DNA from: Reichenbachiella agariperforans
GTDB taxonomy: Bacteria; Bacteroidota; Bacteroidia; Cytophagales; Cyclobacteriaceae
Direction of reading: 5' to 3'
Assembly (NCBI RefSeq): GCF_900142205.1
Contig: NZ_FRAA01000001.1
Coordinates: 274,910 to 338,909 of the forward strand
Length of the DNA: 64,000 nucleotides
The translations under genes were made by a program, and so were the position numbers. Positions 37,318 through 46,398 of this stretch are shown one piece after another; positions within the stretch are counted from its first letter, which is position 1, and each line of letters starts with the position of its first letter. The notes beneath the pieces were generated by a model that saw only the letters and a program-made list of their open reading frames with translations, ran no database searches and was not told the DNA's origin.

Positions 37318-37710
37318 TCATCCCTTCCCCATGATTCTTTGGCGGTGTGCTTTGCCCCATTTGTACAGTTCCTCTATGGCAGGATTAAGGGTTTTGCCAT
37401 AGTCCGTGAGTGAGTACTCTACGACTACTGGGATGGAGTCGTAGACGGTACGTTTGACCAGTTGGTTCATCTCTAGTTCTCTGAGCTCTTTGGATAGCAT
37501 CCTGTCAGTGATTTTTGGGATTTCTTTGGACATCTCACCAAAGCGTTTGTTTCCAAATGTCAATGAAATGATAATGGGCAACTTCCATTTTCCACTCAAC
37601 ACATACAACGCATCCTGTACAGGCTGTATAATCCCCACACAGCCACTGTGTGTTTTTTCCTGAGGCTTTACTGATTGATTATCAGCCTCTTTTATCTTTT
37701 TAGCTTCCAT
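37318..37710 (-). CDS. HxlR-family winged-helix regulator
   Basis: 130 residues. The core (about 23-125) is a winged helix: CVGIIQPVQDALYVLSGKWK, then LTFGNKRFGEMSKEIPKITDRMLSKELRELE and a wing at KRTVYD. The Cys at the front of the domain is usual for HxlR proteins that sense electrophiles or redox change. It is divergent from a nitroreductase, 116 bp apart, and the shared gap carries palindromes with TATAGT/ACTATA and TTACTA/TAGTAA arms. It probably represses both genes. Confidence 0.9.
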   Translation of the reverse strand: MEAKKIKEADNQSVKPQEKTHSGCVGIIQPVQDALYVLSGKWKLPIIISLTFGNKRFGEMSKEIPKITDRMLSKELRELEMNQLVKRTVYDSIPVVVEYSLTDYGKTLNPAIEELYKWGKAHRQRIMGKG

Positions 37711-37732
37711 AAATCAAAAATTAATGAAACAA

Positions 37733-37787
37733 ACTATAACAAAGTATAGTACTATAACCCTGTACACTACTTACTAAAGTATAGTAA
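37733..37787. promoter_or_regulatory. Likely HxlR operator cluster
   Basis: ACTATA-N6-TATAGT (37733-37750), the palindrome TATAGTACTATA (37745-37756) and TTACTA-N5-TAGTAA (37771-37787). AAAGTATAGTA occurs twice, 35 bp apart. The last site lies in the nitroreductase promoter spacer. Confidence 0.55.
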
Positions 37788-37794
37788 AATTAAC

Positions 37795-37802
37795 TAAGTT
37801 TG
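37795..37802 (+). promoter_or_regulatory. -7 box of the nitroreductase gene
   Basis: TAAGTTTG, exact match to TAnnTTTG, 25 bp before the ATG at 37827. It overlaps the in-frame TTG at 37800, which rules that start out. Confidence 0.55.
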
Positions 37803-37826
37803 CTCAAAAATCATAAAACAACTACG

Positions 37827-38459
37827 ATGAGTTTAATAGAAGACCTACAGTGGCGATATGCTACTAAAAAAATGAACGGGAATACCGTACCAAAAGAAAA
37901 ACTGGACTACATACTGGAGGCCGCTAGACTAGCACCCTCTTCGTCAGGATTGCAACCCTATCAAGTATTCGTGATATCTAACAAAGCCCTACAGGAGAAA
38001 ATAAAAACTGTCGCATGGGATCAGAGTCAAATCATCGATGCTTCGCATGTTCTGGTGTTTGCCGCATGGGATGGATATACAGAAGAAAAAATCAAATCGG
38101 TTTTCGACAAAACGCTAGACGAAAGAGGGCTACCGCATGAGACCATGGACGACTATCGAAAGAATATCTGGGGACTATACGAGCCGCTAGGTCAAGCGTG
38201 GCAAGCGCAACATGCTGCTAAACAAGCTTACATATCTTTTGGGCTGGCAATCGCTGCTGCTGCTGAACAAAAAGTAGACGCCACACCTATGGAAGGTTTC
38301 TTGCCTCCTAAAGTAGATGAACTGCTGGAGTTAGATAAGCTAGGGTTGAAAAGCGCATTGATCCTCGCGCTGGGCTATAGAGATGAAGAAAATGACTGGC
38401 TGGTCAATATGAAAAAAGTTCGAACAGCGAAAGAAGATTTCGTTACAGAACTCAAATAA
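37827..38459 (+). CDS. NAD(P)H-dependent nitroreductase-family oxidoreductase
   Basis: 210 residues from the ATG at 37827 (MSLIEDLQWRYATKKM). The FMN-binding nitroreductase core is evident: RYATKKMN, then ARLAPSSSGLQPYQVFVI, HVLVFAAW and the late ALGYRDEENDWL. The family reduces nitro groups, quinones or other electrophiles with FMN and NAD(P)H. It is divergent from the HxlR gene, a common pairing that implies induction by electrophiles. A terminator follows. Confidence 0.9.
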   Translation: MSLIEDLQWRYATKKMNGNTVPKEKLDYILEAARLAPSSSGLQPYQVFVISNKALQEKIKTVAWDQSQIIDASHVLVFAAWDGYTEEKIKSVFDKTLDERGLPHETMDDYRKNIWGLYEPLGQAWQAQHAAKQAYISFGLAIAAAAEQKVDATPMEGFLPPKVDELLELDKLGLKSALILALGYRDEENDWLVNMKKVRTAKEDFVTELK

Positions 38460-38501
38460 CAACAGTATTAGTACAATGATCTTCCCATGATCATGCTAAT
38501 C

Positions 38502-38537
38502 AAAGCTCTTTGTATCCCCATACAAGGAGCTTTTTTT
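38502..38537 (+). terminator. Terminator of the nitroreductase gene
   Basis: A 13-bp stem with one G-T pair (38502-38514 with 38521-38533), a six-base loop and seven T. It also separates the convergent topB gene. Confidence 0.8.
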
Positions 38538-38555
38538 ATGAATAAAGACCTCTAA

Positions 38556-40871
38556 TCACTGCTGGATAATCTCTATGACCAGTTCTTTGGTGAGTTTTCG
38601 GCCGTTGGCTTGGGTCTTGATGTCTCCGAAGGCAAAGCGAAAATCACAGCCTTCCTTCCAGCGACTACAGCCATAGGCTGTTTGTCCTTTGATGAGTGTT
38701 CCCTTCTTACATTTGGGACAAGGAGGCATGGCTTCCTCTTTGGGTTTCAGAGACACAGGTGCTTTGTTTTCGAAAGTCAATTCGAACGTATCGGTGAGTT
38801 TGATGATGCCATCTACTTTCTCTCCCTCTAGTACAAATCCTTTAAGTTTAGTTGTCGCTTTCTTCTCTACCAGTCGCTGCAACTGCTTTTCTGTCAGCTT
38901 TTTGTCCAGATACTTAAACGGCAGTCTCAAATCACACCCCGCCTTGAAAGCACTACAGCCATAAAACTGCTTGCCTTTGAGGATGAGTCCCTGCTTACAT
39001 TTGGGGCAAGTCATCCCCACCAGACCTGTCTTCGCTGCAGCAGCCGTTGTTTTTTTCTGTGCTTTAGCCTCTGACTCAGTAGCGAGTCGAGGCTTACCTG
39101 TCTCCATGCGCACTTCATACACCAGTTCATCCACCATCTTTTTCATGTTGATGATGAACTGACCCGCACTATACTCGCCTTGTTCAATTTCCTTGAGTTG
39201 CTTCTCCCATAGACCTGTGAGCTCGGCGGATTTGAGAAGTTCGTTTTGAATCGTATCGATCAGCTGGATGCCCATTACGGTTGGTACGACTTGCTTCTTT
39301 CGACGCTCGGTGTACTTGCGCCGAAACAGTGTCTCTATGATATTGGCACGCGTCGAGGGACGCCCGATCCCGTTGGCCTTCATCAGATCACGGAGCTCAT
39401 CATCCTCCACCTGCTTGCCCGCTGTCTCCATAGCTCTTAGTAATGAGGCTTCCGTATAATTCTTCGGTGGTTTGGTCGTCTTCTCAATAAAAGAAGGCTC
39501 GTGTGGTCCCTGCTCCCCTTGTTCAAACGTCGGCAGGATGCTTTCTTCCTCCTCTTCTTTTCCGTCCTCGTCCTCCTTGCTTTTTTTCTCCTTTGGAAAC
39601 AATACACGCCAACCTTCTTCTAATATCTCTTTTCCTCTCGCCACAAAAGTGACCTTTTCGACCGCTGCATCGACCTGAGTCTTGGCTACTTTACAGTCCG
39701 GATAGAAAACCGCTATAAATCGACGGACGATGATGTCATAGACTTTCTGCTGATCTGCACTCAGCGGTTTCTCTTCGCCCGTAGGAATGATGGCGTGGTG
39801 ATCGGTGACTTTATTGTCATTGAAAACCTTGGGAGACTTGCGTATCTTATGCCCTATGAGTGAACCCGTGTACTGCGCGTAATTCGTGAGCCCCTGCAGA
39901 ATCCCCGTGATCTTAGGATACATGTCGTTGGGTAAAAAAGTTGTATCGACCCTCGGATAGGTCACCACTTTCATCTCGTAGAGGGACTGCACCATCTTCA
40001 GCGTAGATTCTGCTGTAAAGCCAAACTTGCTATTGCAATAGACTTGCACACTCGTCAGATCAAAAAGCTTGGGGGCATACTCCTTACCGTCTTTTCGCTC
40101 GATGGCAGTGATCTGTAGGTCCTTGCCACTGATCTGGTTCAGGAGCTTCTCACCATCTTCCTTAGTATGAAACTTACCTGTCGTGTTGTTAAACTTGGTC
40201 TCCCGGTAGACTGTCTGTAACTCCCAGTAAGGCTTGGGCTGGAAGTTTTCAATTTCATAGTGGCGATTCACTAGCATGGCGAGAGTAGGCGTCTGTACCC
40301 GGCCGATGGACAGTACTTGTTTGAACCCTCCATACTTGAGCGTATAGAGTCGCGTGGCATTCATACCCAAGAGCCAGTCCCCTATCGCACGCGAACTGCC
40401 TGCATAGTAGAGATTATCAAATTCCTCCGCGGGCTTGAGTTGCTCAAAGCCTGCGCGAATCGCCTCTGTCGTTAGTGACGAGATCCATAGCCGCTGCACC
40501 TCTCCTTCGAACTGCGCCTCCTTGATCACCCATCGTTGGATTAACTCTCCTTCTTGCCCTGCATCACCACAGTTGATCACAGTATCTGCCTTGTCCAGCA
40601 GTTGTTTGATCACCCTAAACTGTTTCTTAACTCCCGTATCATCCATCACTTTGGTCTCGAATCGCTCTGGCAACATCGGTAATGTATTCAAGTCCCAACG
40701 CTTCCAGTGGGGTTTGTAATCCTCCGGGGGATACAGCGTGCAGAAGTGCCCAAAAGTCCATGTCACCTGATAGCCATTTCCTTCGAAATAGCCCTCGTGG
40801 CGATCCTTTGCACCGATCACATGAGCGATCTCTCTGGCGACACTTGGTTTCTCAGCGATACAGACTTTCAT
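38556..40871 (-). CDS. topB: DNA topoisomerase III (type IA)
   Basis: 771 residues. The TOPRIM domain has catalytic E7 in IAEKPSVA and the acidic motif GDAGQEGELI near 102-111. The toroid domain carries the active-site Tyr Y305 in VTYPRVDTTF, together with SIGRVQTPTLAML. An acidic insert rich in Glu/Lys is near 420-450. Two four-Cys zinc ribbons close the protein (about 620 and 718, CPKCK...GC.....GCD). It cuts and passes single DNA strands during decatenation and recombination. Length and order match Bacteroidota TopB. Single gene. Confidence 0.95.
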   Translation of the reverse strand: MKVCIAEKPSVAREIAHVIGAKDRHEGYFEGNGYQVTWTFGHFCTLYPPEDYKPHWKRWDLNTLPMLPERFETKVMDDTGVKKQFRVIKQLLDKADTVINCGDAGQEGELIQRWVIKEAQFEGEVQRLWISSLTTEAIRAGFEQLKPAEEFDNLYYAGSSRAIGDWLLGMNATRLYTLKYGGFKQVLSIGRVQTPTLAMLVNRHYEIENFQPKPYWELQTVYRETKFNNTTGKFHTKEDGEKLLNQISGKDLQITAIERKDGKEYAPKLFDLTSVQVYCNSKFGFTAESTLKMVQSLYEMKVVTYPRVDTTFLPNDMYPKITGILQGLTNYAQYTGSLIGHKIRKSPKVFNDNKVTDHHAIIPTGEEKPLSADQQKVYDIIVRRFIAVFYPDCKVAKTQVDAAVEKVTFVARGKEILEEGWRVLFPKEKKSKEDEDGKEEEEESILPTFEQGEQGPHEPSFIEKTTKPPKNYTEASLLRAMETAGKQVEDDELRDLMKANGIGRPSTRANIIETLFRRKYTERRKKQVVPTVMGIQLIDTIQNELLKSAELTGLWEKQLKEIEQGEYSAGQFIINMKKMVDELVYEVRMETGKPRLATESEAKAQKKTTAAAAKTGLVGMTCPKCKQGLILKGKQFYGCSAFKAGCDLRLPFKYLDKKLTEKQLQRLVEKKATTKLKGFVLEGEKVDGIIKLTDTFELTFENKAPVSLKPKEEAMPPCPKCKKGTLIKGQTAYGCSRWKEGCDFRFAFGDIKTQANGRKLTKELVIEIIQQ

Positions 40872-40917
40872 AGGCAGGGGATCAATTTAGTAGGGTTATC
40901 ATAAGACAGCAAAGACA

Positions 40918-41397
40918 TCAAGCGCAGCATTTTTTATACTTCTTGCCACTACCACAGAGACAAGGATCGTTTCGAGAAATCTTCTTTGTCAGGTCTACGG
41001 CTTGCGGGTTTATTTTACCTTCGAGGTAAAACCATTGCGTGCCTTCTTTGAGGAACACCGAACGCTCATGGTGCACCTGTTCGATTCCTTTGGCATCTCT
41101 AAAATGCGCTTTGAACTCCACTACGCCGCGACTATCCATGACCCGACCATGTTCTACACTAATGATCTCCAGCTTTGTCCAATGGTTGGACTCGGACCAC
41201 TGACGGATGTCATCGACTTGATACTGCGACCGAGTACGCGAATGAGTCGTTGCTACGAGGTATTCTGCGGAACCTATACTATAGGCACTGTAACGCGATC
41301 GCATCAACGCCAGTGCTGTAGGAGCAGATTGGTCAGAGATGATGGGGTCGCAACATTCGCTAAATAGCTTTCTCGAACAGCACGGGCAATGGGTCAT
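40918..41397 (-). CDS. ychJ: YchJ family protein with SEC-C metal-binding ends
   Basis: 159 residues. It starts with a Cys cluster ([18 protein letters not shown]), has the YchJ core ([23 protein letters not shown], then [12 protein letters not shown] and VEFKAHFRD) and ends in a SEC-C motif ([16 protein letters not shown]) that binds zinc. Cytoplasmic; function unknown. Confidence 0.92.
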   Translation of the reverse strand: MTHCPCCSRKLFSECCDPIISDQSAPTALALMRSRYSAYSIGSAEYLVATTHSRTRSQYQVDDIRQWSESNHWTKLEIISVEHGRVMDSRGVVEFKAHFRDAKGIEQVHHERSVFLKEGTQWFYLEGKINPQAVDLTKKISRNDPCLCGSGKKYKKCCA

Positions 41398-41574
41398 TTT
41401 CTTCGGGGTTATAGAAACAAATCGATCACAAATATACCTAGACCTTAGGTAAAACAGGATGAATACAGGTTTACCTTGGAATCAAAATTCTAGGTTATCA
41501 GACTCTAAATTTTATCTATATCCTTACGTGAGGTTTAAATAAGTAAAACAAATCAATATCCAACTATCTAAAAT

Positions 41575-41597
41575 AAGGTCTGTGTGCCACAGACCTT
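41575..41597 (-). terminator. Terminator of the DUF1704 gene
   Basis: A perfect 10-bp stem (AAGGTCTGTG / CACAGACCTT) with a 3-base loop and T-rich sequence in the minus direction. Confidence 0.75.
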
Positions 41598-41647
41598 TGA
41601 GCAACATCCTTCGAAACTAACCGCTATTGATCAACATCTTACTTTTT

Positions 41648-42868
41648 TCATTTCATTCCTCCCAACCCATAGAGGAACGAGGCGTAACTCAAGTGTGTGA
41701 GTAAAAAGCGCTTGTCTGCGATCCATGGAGGCGTAAAAATCGGTTTGTTGATCAAGCCCATCTCAGAGAGCTGATGCAAAGCTGGTAAGTCTGAGATGTC
41801 AAGTTTGCCAGCAAACAGTAAATCCAAATACTCCCATTTACCTTTGCGTACTACATCTCGGAGAAACTTGTGTACCGTAATGAAGCCTTCCAGGTAGACG
41901 ATATCCTTGGTGAAAGGTGCTCCACCCGTCACTACTCCTCCACGAAAGACGCGCTTGGCACTTTCAAATGACTGATCAGGGTTATCGATCGTCTCCAAAA
42001 AGTACCGATACACCTCCATAAAATCTGCACCATCAATGGCCATCTGTATCCCTATCACACGGTCGGACAATCGTCTCACACGGTCCAAATCAATCGATCC
42101 AGTAATAAACTCCGCAAACACTGCCAGACCTTCTTGGGTCTTGGTCGTCCCTGGGTGCCCTTCTCCTAATATTTTCAGCGGTTGCATGTGGCCGTTGAGG
42201 GAGGTCGCTACATGCACGAACAGTTCATGATGAATCAACTGTTCGATATCCTTGTCCGTGAAGTGGGCACTGGGACGAATACTTACTCTTCTCCTACCTG
42301 CGAGGGCATTAGAGGCGAGGCTAGCATCCATCACGATCTCTGGTGCCATGTCTCCAAACTTATCTGCCACGACGCGCTTCATCTCGTCCGCTAAATCCTC
42401 AGCTGAAAAGTGCGCTTCCAGTGGTGCACCCAAATCCACACCTTTGACTCGGTCAAACATCGTCTCAAAATGCTGCGCCAACTCCAAAGTCGTATGACCG
42501 ATATTCTTCAACGGGGTTGAAGGCTGCCCATAAAGTAGCTCGGAATACTTGTAAAAATCTGATGTACCTCGGCTACTCAGTAGCAAAGCACTATACTCGA
42601 CCTTGTCAGCTATCTTGGCAGCCCATCGATGCGTCTGAATGCTCGGATCGATCAATTCGCGGATCGCCTTGATCTGCGCCAATACCGCTGCTGGATCGTA
42701 ATGATCATAGCTCACTACAGGTAGACGCGTGGCTTTGGCTTTGAAAAACTGATCTTTCACCTCCTGATCCCAGGCTATATTACGGAGAATGCGCACCGAA
42801 CTAGAAGCGGCCTGCAACTGATCACTGATCTCAATGATACGTTTCTTGTCTGATTCCATGGTATTCAA
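41648..42868 (-). CDS. DUF1704 (QEGLA-motif) zinc peptidase-like protein
   Basis: 406 residues, typical length. The metal-site motif HHELFVH (HExxxH, about residues 212-218) is followed by TQEGLAVFAEF, the hallmark of the flavohemoglobin-expression-modulating QEGLA family, related to tyrosine/MAP carboxypeptidases. All metal ligands and the general-base Glu are intact. No signal peptide. Substrate unknown in bacteria. It is a single gene with its own terminator. Confidence 0.88.
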   Translation of the reverse strand: MNTMESDKKRIIEISDQLQAASSSVRILRNIAWDQEVKDQFFKAKATRLPVVSYDHYDPAAVLAQIKAIRELIDPSIQTHRWAAKIADKVEYSALLLSSRGTSDFYKYSELLYGQPSTPLKNIGHTTLELAQHFETMFDRVKGVDLGAPLEAHFSAEDLADEMKRVVADKFGDMAPEIVMDASLASNALAGRRRVSIRPSAHFTDKDIEQLIHHELFVHVATSLNGHMQPLKILGEGHPGTTKTQEGLAVFAEFITGSIDLDRVRRLSDRVIGIQMAIDGADFMEVYRYFLETIDNPDQSFESAKRVFRGGVVTGGAPFTKDIVYLEGFITVHKFLRDVVRKGKWEYLDLLFAGKLDISDLPALHQLSEMGLINKPIFTPPWIADKRFLLTHLSYASFLYGLGGMK

Positions 42869-43066
42869 ATTACGAAAGGCTACAGTCCTCAGAGGTCAAC
42901 GGTCATACCGATATCACACCTACCAATCCATTGCTCCTTCATTAATCGGAACATAGATAGTTTCTAAAATCAATATTTTGATCTATCGAACTTAAAAAAT
43001 TCTGTGATTATTTTAACATACTTATACCAGACCTCTACTTAACACACCAAACGAATAAGACAGCAC

Positions 43067-43738
43067 CTACTTGGCTTGCTTATGCGACCCGTCACAGTTC
43101 GGCATTCTTTTGGATAGTCCACATACACAGTCATTGAGACCAAATCCATTGAGAATGCGCTGGGTGTATTTGTCAACACGTGTTTCTCGTGTTTTGGACT
43201 GCTTGGCTGCCGAAAAGTAAAGATTGTAGGCCCTTTGGCGTCCTGGTGTTAATGCTTCGAATGCTTCTTTGAGCGCAGCATTGTTCTTCAGTTTGTTTTC
43301 AAACTCTTCAGGTAGGTCTAGCGGTTCTTTCTTGCGTGGTGCTACTTTTAGTCCAGCTCTTTCCACTTCTACTGCTTCGTAGATATAGGCTTTCAAAGTA
43401 GCCTCTTGCTCCAAAATCTCGTCCAGCGTACTAAACCGAATCTGACGACCAGACTGGACATTCTCCGTCTGCTGTACCAGTATGCCCTCAGCATCCTGCA
43501 ACAGTGCTCCCTTAAAGAAATTGAGCGCACAGTACTCCTTAAATCCGTGGATCAAAACGACATTACTCCCTTTCCCACCAACAGGGATCGTATAGCAAGG
43601 CACCCTCCACTTCAGCTCCTCGGTCAACCCACAGTCCAGCACGATCCTGCGCAACTGCTCCAGTTCTTTATGCCACTGCTTGGCCTCCCCATAAAACGCA
43701 TCTACCTCGGGATTCATTCTATTCTTTTTTGATAACAA
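43067..43738 (-). CDS. YdeI/OmdA-family protein fused to a CDGSH iron-sulfur motif
   Basis: 223 residues. Residues 1-120 are the DUF1801 domain (EAKQWHKELEQLRRIVLDCGLTEELKW, then VLIHGFKEYCALNFFKGALL). Residues 120-200 are the YdeI/OmdA C-terminal part (LDLPEEFENKLKNNAALKEAFEALTPGRQR, then RVDKYTQRILNGFGLND). Normal family members end about there. This protein adds CVCGLSKRMPNCDGSH, which fits C-x-C-x2-(S/T)-x3-P-x-C-D-G-S-H exactly, with three Cys and one His to hold a 2Fe-2S cluster. Function of either part unknown. Confidence 0.8.
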   Translation of the reverse strand: MLSKKNRMNPEVDAFYGEAKQWHKELEQLRRIVLDCGLTEELKWRVPCYTIPVGGKGSNVVLIHGFKEYCALNFFKGALLQDAEGILVQQTENVQSGRQIRFSTLDEILEQEATLKAYIYEAVEVERAGLKVAPRKKEPLDLPEEFENKLKNNAALKEAFEALTPGRQRAYNLYFSAAKQSKTRETRVDKYTQRILNGFGLNDCVCGLSKRMPNCDGSHKQAK

Positions 43739-43937
43739 AAATTATAATCACTTGCATATACTATGTACCCTCATAGGGAATAACAAACCCTATGGTTCTT
43801 TTTGATCTGCATAAATATAGCAAGCCATCTCGGCACTGTCAACTTCTTTGATCACTGGATAAGAATAGTAGTATACTGCTGTTTTCCTTTATCATCAGCC
43901 TTACGGGTTCCAGAGTATATGCTACACTCCCCCTTCC

Positions 43938-44468
43938 TTACATCACCTGTTTGTCATCTAGAAAATCACTGAGGTCATCGAATATCTCCTCTACTTCTAT
44001 CTTTTTGAGCTCATAGAGTTCGTCATGTTTGACATTGTTGCTGTAGTGATTCCAGTGCTTGGTAGCCTTTTTGATGACACGATGGGTGATATCAAAATCT
44101 TTGTGATCCAACAGATCCTTGGCAATCATCGATACCTTAAAATTACCAAATAGATAAAGCTTGAAAAGCGCTACATAGTATTCGCTGACGTCAAAGCCTT
44201 CTAATACAGATAGCAACTCTCCTACTTGATTTTGATTCTCCTTGTCTTTGATCGCCTCAAAGACTGCTGCTAGTCCTCCTTCATTATCCTCCATCAGCCC
44301 CAGCGTACGGGCTGCCATGTAGCGTGATTCTGGGTTGGCATTTTTGAGTAGTACGATCATGGCCTCCAACACCTCTTGGGTACCGATTCGAGCGAGCGAA
44401 TCTGATACTTCGTATGCCTTGTCTCCGAGATCCCCAGAGAGCTTATCTATCATTGCTCCTATATCCAT
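43938..44468 (-). CDS. HEAT-repeat-like helical protein
   Basis: 176 residues from the ATG at 44468 (MDIGAMIDKL). A further start at 44522 would add 18 residues that look like noise. The middle holds HEAT-type paired helices: YEVSDSLARIGTQEVLEAMIVLL, then ESRYMAARTLGLMEDN and GGLAAVFEAIKD. The C-terminus is acidic. Such repeats form a protein-binding scaffold. No enzymatic motif. Cytoplasmic; partner unknown. Confidence 0.75.
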   Translation of the reverse strand: MDIGAMIDKLSGDLGDKAYEVSDSLARIGTQEVLEAMIVLLKNANPESRYMAARTLGLMEDNEGGLAAVFEAIKDKENQNQVGELLSVLEGFDVSEYYVALFKLYLFGNFKVSMIAKDLLDHKDFDITHRVIKKATKHWNHYSNNVKHDELYELKKIEVEEIFDDLSDFLDDKQVM

Positions 44469-44698
44469 GATTTGTATGTCGTAATCAAATGCCAAAACTA
44501 GCACAAGTTGATAAAGTAGCAAGCATTACTGTTCTCGAAAGAAGCGCTAAGCTTAAATCTTCTCGCTGAAAAGATTTGCCAGTTGCCATCGTCTCTCCTA
44601 GATTTGCTCTCGTCAGGATAGAATCAACCCACAACACTATAACTACCTGACAAACAACACCTGCCATAATCCCTAGCATACTTTGGCCACTGGTCGTT

Positions 44699-46279
44699 TT
44701 GTATGTGTTTGACATTAAGTTCATAAACCAAATCGTGAGGAATATCTTGAGATTCGTAAAGGTCATCGTGTTATGTCTAGGTATTGGGTTAACCGCTCAG
44801 GACACGTTTGCCCATGATGCTACAGGTAAAGATACTCTTGGCCGCATCACACCAACTTATCTGCTCGTAGATACTGCTGCTGATTTGCCAATAGATACTG
44901 TAGTGAAGATGTTCGCAGAGGGGAAATTCCAACCAGTGAATCGCGAAATAATCAACCTACCTATCAAAGACTCTGTGGTTTGGCTCGCCTTTAGACGTCC
45001 CTTAACTGACCAAGCCCGCCAGTACCTCAGTCCTGGCAGTGAGTCTACCATCTGGAGAGCTACCTTATACACTCTAGATACTGTGGGTCAATACCAACCC
45101 TATTTTCACTTTGATCATCTTAGAAGTGATACACGACCCGATGGTCTGCCATTCCGAACTGTAGCCATCCCGCTACCAGACAAGCTCAACGATGACTTGC
45201 TACTACTACGCCTAGCTGCACGCAGACACCGCAACTATATCCTAAAGACTGGGGATCTCTCTACGATGAGTCATTACCAACTGCACAAGGACACGATTCC
45301 ATTGATATTCATCGGTTTCATGTTATGTATATTCATCTACAACGTATTTCTGTTCCTATCCACTCGCGATATTGTATTCCTACCCTACCTACTCTACTTA
45401 CTGTTTGTAACCTATGCTGTTCCGTTTCATAATGGGTACGTTCTCTTCAGTGAGGAGTGGATGTGGCAGGGCAACCCTTTCTATACCGTTTGGACAGGCA
45501 TTGGCTACCTCACAGGCGCCATATTCGCGATTCTCTATTTGGATCTCAAAAACACCGCCCCACGGTTTCGGGTATGGATCATACTACTCACTTTCATTTT
45601 GGTCGTGATCGTTCCATTACTAGATGTATCCAGATGGTTTCATGTGGGTATCATGGCCAAAATCGTCTCTACAACCTCATTAGTATTCAATCTTAGTCTC
45701 TGGTTTTCGGGATTGTATGTATGGATCAAAGGGCGCATCGAACATGCACATTATTATGTTTTGGGTTGGCTATTTGCCATAGCTGGCATGGTACTTTTCA
45801 TTTTATCCACCAACGGCATCATCCCTTATACTGATTTCGTAGAGCAGTCATTCTTTTATGGTTTTGCTATCGAAGCGGTGTTGTTTGCATTTGCGCTTGG
45901 TGACAGAATGAATGTCCTCAAGAAGGAGAAACGTGCGTTGGAGGTAGAATATCTAGACTACACCAAAGAACAAAACTGGCTACTGGCACAGCAATCCTTC
46001 ATGAACTCTCACCTACTGAGAGCACCACTATCACGTATTTTAGGATTGCTAAACTTGCTCAAATTCACGCATAGCAAAGAAGAGAGTGATCTCTACATCG
46101 AACACATCGAGCGTTCCACGGTAGAGATGGACGGGATTGCCAAAAAAATGTCTGTCATGCTAGAAAAGGAAGGCTACATGAACCAATACGAAACAGAGTT
46201 TAACGAAGTAAGGAAGAGCATATACGAGGGCAATGAAGAGGAACAGGGCGATGGCAGTCAGCAGCATAACGAATCCTAA
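44699..46279 (+). CDS. 7TMR-DISM membrane sensor ending in an orphan DHp domain
   Basis: 526 residues. Signal sequence to about residue 40 (LTAQDTFA). Residues 45-200 form the outer sensory domain of the 7TMR-DISM type (VVWLAFRRPL, then WRATLYTLD and LLLLRLAARRH). Seven membrane helices occupy about 205-410. A coiled coil follows, then a DHp helix pair with H-box NSHLLRAPLSRILGL and H438. As in the 5039 sensor there is no HATPase_c domain, and the residue after the His is Leu, not Asp/Glu. It should pass a periplasmic signal to a partner rather than phosphorylate itself. It is divergent from the HEAT gene. Confidence 0.8.
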   Translation: MYVFDIKFINQIVRNILRFVKVIVLCLGIGLTAQDTFAHDATGKDTLGRITPTYLLVDTAADLPIDTVVKMFAEGKFQPVNREIINLPIKDSVVWLAFRRPLTDQARQYLSPGSESTIWRATLYTLDTVGQYQPYFHFDHLRSDTRPDGLPFRTVAIPLPDKLNDDLLLLRLAARRHRNYILKTGDLSTMSHYQLHKDTIPLIFIGFMLCIFIYNVFLFLSTRDIVFLPYLLYLLFVTYAVPFHNGYVLFSEEWMWQGNPFYTVWTGIGYLTGAIFAILYLDLKNTAPRFRVWIILLTFILVVIVPLLDVSRWFHVGIMAKIVSTTSLVFNLSLWFSGLYVWIKGRIEHAHYYVLGWLFAIAGMVLFILSTNGIIPYTDFVEQSFFYGFAIEAVLFAFALGDRMNVLKKEKRALEVEYLDYTKEQNWLLAQQSFMNSHLLRAPLSRILGLLNLLKFTHSKEESDLYIEHIERSTVEMDGIAKKMSVMLEKEGYMNQYETEFNEVRKSIYEGNEEEQGDGSQQHNES

Positions 46280-46398
46280 ATCACAAGGATGAGTAGAACA
46301 ATTCTTGTCCAGAAGAGAGCTACGAACTTTCCATTGACTATTTGTATTCAAGTAAAGCGTCAGATCGTCTGATCCACAAAAATTTCTCTCCTACAACA

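Noticed and set aside
44485..44766. Minus-strand frame overlapping the start of the 7TM sensor
   Set aside because: It overlaps the signal sequence of a well-supported plus-strand gene and has no recognisable domain.
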